DNA of 7,231 bases from Bog-877 sp049518775 (lineage in GTDB: Bacteria > Chloroflexota > Dormibacteria > Aeolococcales > Bog-877), in the NCBI GenBank assembly GCA_049518775.1, contig JBEKRL010000087.1, forward strand, positions 1-7,231. The letters run 5' to 3'. The position numbers were made by a program, and so were the translations under genes. Of this stretch, positions 5,931 through 7,231 are shown in pieces. The notes under the pieces were generated by a model. That model was not told the origin of the DNA. It was given only the letters and a program-made list of their open reading frames with translations, and did not search any database. The number at the start of each line of letters is the position of its first letter. Positions within the stretch are counted from its first letter, which is position 1.

Positions 5931-6956
5931 TCACTCCCATCCGCGCGCATTCACGTCCGGTACCAAGGCCGCGCCTGGCCCGGCGCGCTGCTCTGCAACC
6001 AGGCGTCGCAGGATCGCCCTCGCCATCTGTTCGGGGTTGGCAGAGCCGGGATCCCCAGACCAGAGCTCGCCACCCGTCTCCCGGAGGGCCAGCCTGGCGA
6101 AGTCAGCAGCCGCGGCGCCCACCAGCTCGACCACCTCATCGCGAACCCGGCGCGCAGCGCGCTCCGCCAGCTCGCCGGTGGCCGCGAGCTGGGCCAGGTG
6201 CCGGTCCAGGGCGGCAGCCAGCGGCTGCACCCCCTCGGCCCCGCCGGTCGCCACCGTGGGGATGACCGGCACCTGCCACACACCCTCCTCGCGTCGGGAG
6301 CGGACCAGATCCCGGAGTTCCCCAACGACCAGGTCGGCGCCGTCGAGGTCGGCCTTGTTCACCGCGAAGAGGTCAGCGATCTCGGTGATCCCGGCCTTGA
6401 TCACCTGCACCCCATCCCCCGCGGCCGGAGTGGCGACCACCACGACCGAGTCGGCGATCTCGCAGATCTCCAACTCCGACTGGCCCACCCCAACGGTCTC
6501 CACCAGGACCATCTCCCAGCCCAGAGCCTCGAGGAGGCGCGCGGCGCCCCTGGTGGCCAAGGACACCCCGCCGAGGTGCCCGCGGGCTCCCATGCTGCGA
6601 ATGAAGACTCCCTGGTCCAGGGCGTGTCTCTGCATCCGCACCCGGTCCCCGAGGATCGCCCCCCCGGTCAGGCGACTGTTGGGATCCACCGCCAGCACCG
6701 CCACCCGGCGGCCCAGCGCCCGCCAGAGCTGGGTCAGGCCATCCGCCAGGGTGCTCTTCCCGCTCCCCGGCGGCCCGGTCAGTCCCACGATGTGGGTCTG
6801 GATGCCACCACCCCGCCGAGCGGAGATCTGCTGGATCAGCTCTCCGGTTCCGGGCTGGCGGTCCTCGATCTCGGAGATCGCCCGCGCCAGGGCCCGCGTG
6901 TCGCCCGCCAGGAGCCGCTCCATCTCCACGCTGACCCATGGTAGGTACTGGGGCAT
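5931..6956 (-). CDS. meaB: MeaB/MMAA-type GTPase, methylmalonyl-CoA mutase chaperone
   Basis: 341-residue G3E-family GTPase (MeaB/MMAA/ArgK) that gates adenosylcobalamin loading and protects or reactivates methylmalonyl-CoA mutase. Seen, from ATG 6956: helical lead-in ERLLAGDTRALARAISEIE (about 13-31), Walker A GPPGSGKST (61-69), VLAVDPNSRLTGGAILGDR (about 87-105), the switch segment SMGARGHLGGVS (about 121-132), Walker B/G3 region VLVETVGVGQSE (about 150-161) and the base-specificity motif NKAD (200-203). The dimerisation tail follows. Length is usual. The start is uncertain: TTG 6965 has GGGGAGG only 3 bases upstream, ATG 6956 has it 12 bases upstream, and ATG 6923 would give about 330 residues, close to characterised MeaB. 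It is on the same strand as the B12-binding subunit but separated from it by the plus-strand NYN gene, so not obviously co-transcribed. Confidence 0.94.
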   Translation of the reverse strand: MPQYLPWVSVEMERLLAGDTRALARAISEIEDRQPGTGELIQQISARRGGGIQTHIVGLTGPPGSGKSTLADGLTQLWRALGRRVAVLAVDPNSRLTGGAILGDRVRMQRHALDQGVFIRSMGARGHLGGVSLATRGAARLLEALGWEMVLVETVGVGQSELEICEIADSVVVVATPAAGDGVQVIKAGITEIADLFAVNKADLDGADLVVGELRDLVRSRREEGVWQVPVIPTVATGGAEGVQPLAAALDRHLAQLAATGELAERAARRVRDEVVELVGAAAADFARLALRETGGELWSGDPGSANPEQMARAILRRLVAEQRAGPGAALVPDVNARGWE

Positions 6957-7149
6957 CCCCGACAAGCGCCTCCCCGATACCTGCTAGTTCGGTGGGCGCG
7001 GTACCGACGGTGCCTGGCTCGGTCGCGATGGGTCCAGGCGTGCCCGCCGATCCGCCGGGGTCCCCATGGTCCTCCGTGATGGGGCCACGTCGGGGACGGC
7101 CGTCGTCCCGCCTGTGGGCGATCGCGAATAGTGCAATGAGCTGATCACC

Positions 7150-7188
7150 AAAAGTACAGAGGCTCCGGGGCAGGAGCGGAGCCCTGTA
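7150..7188 (-). terminator. Rho-independent-like terminator of a gene beyond the right edge
   Basis: Read on the minus strand: arm TACAGGGCTCCG (7188-7177), 9-base loop, arm CGGAGCC then a bulged T then CTGTA (7167-7155), followed by CTTTT (7154-7150). This is a 12-bp GC-rich stem with one bulge and a short T tract, correct for minus-strand transcription. It would end a transcript entering from the right, implying that meaB has its own promoter in 6957-7149, where I could not identify a convincing one. No complete gene is seen in 6957-7231; the open frames there lack starts or a sensible stop. Confidence 0.55.
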
Positions 7189-7231
7189 GGTGAACAGAAG
7201 AAGGGAGCCCCCTGGCAGGCTTTGGGTGTTG

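Noticed and set aside
5809..6987. Plus-strand open frames of nearly 400 codons opposite meaB (from 5751 and 5809)
   Set aside because: The minus strand encodes MeaB with all GTPase motifs; the plus-strand readings are low-complexity shadows.
6938..7144. 68-codon plus-strand ORF rich in Pro, Ser and Gly
   Set aside because: No ribosome binding site or conserved features, and it starts within the meaB 5' end on the other strand.
6373..7230. Minus-strand frame open from the right edge deep into meaB
   Set aside because: It has no in-frame ATG, GTG or TTG before 6939 and no stop until 6373, so it would overlap most of the N-terminal half of meaB; the open state is likely chance.
7132..7231. Plus-strand frame running off the right edge (ending GEQKKGAPWQALGV)
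   Set aside because: No usable start codon or ribosome binding site, and it runs through the terminator-like hairpin.
6957..7231. Cobalamin riboswitch upstream of meaB
   Set aside because: I looked for a B12-box-like sequence and the usual paired regions on the minus strand and did not find them.

Overview
The window looks like chromosomal DNA of a high-GC Gram-positive bacterium, most likely an actinobacterium. The coding frames use mostly G/C third positions. A split (stand-alone) cobalamin-binding mutase subunit and a MeaB-type GTPase fit that group, as do several start codons sitting just downstream of a -10-like hexamer. I cannot assign a genus.

Layout, left to right: (1) 70-1035, minus strand, a zinc-dependent M14-type deacylase/aminoacylase of the succinylglutamate desuccinylase/aspartoacylase superfamily. 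(2) 1053-2206 has no intact recognisable gene. On the minus strand it holds a chain of open frames that read better if joined across frame changes and one stop; I read them as a possible decayed gene ending just before the deacylase ribosome binding site. (3) 2207-3586, plus strand, the RarA/MgsA AAA+ ATPase. (4) 3583-4248, minus strand, ribosomal protein bL25 (Ctc type), whose stop codon shares a CTAG palindrome with the stop of rarA. (5) 4334-4756, minus strand, a small B12-binding subunit of a methylmalonyl-CoA mutase-type enzyme. (6) 4807-5256, plus strand, a low-confidence orphan ORF. (7) 5266-5793, plus strand, a YacP-like NYN/PIN-fold putative nuclease. (8) 5931-6956, minus strand, the mutase chaperone GTPase MeaB. 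(9) 6957-7231, an apparent non-coding leader and a strong minus-strand terminator-like hairpin that probably closes a gene lying beyond the right edge.

Functionally, the B12-binding subunit and MeaB belong to the same adenosylcobalamin mutase system (propionyl-CoA/methylmalonyl-CoA metabolism), although the NYN gene and the orphan ORF lie between them on the opposite strand. RarA and bL25 are housekeeping genes. The deacylase region at the left has visibly weaker third-position G/C bias than the right part and may have a different history. I saw no CRISPR array, tRNA, rRNA, transposase or clear mobile-element boundary, and no convincing new multi-gene system.
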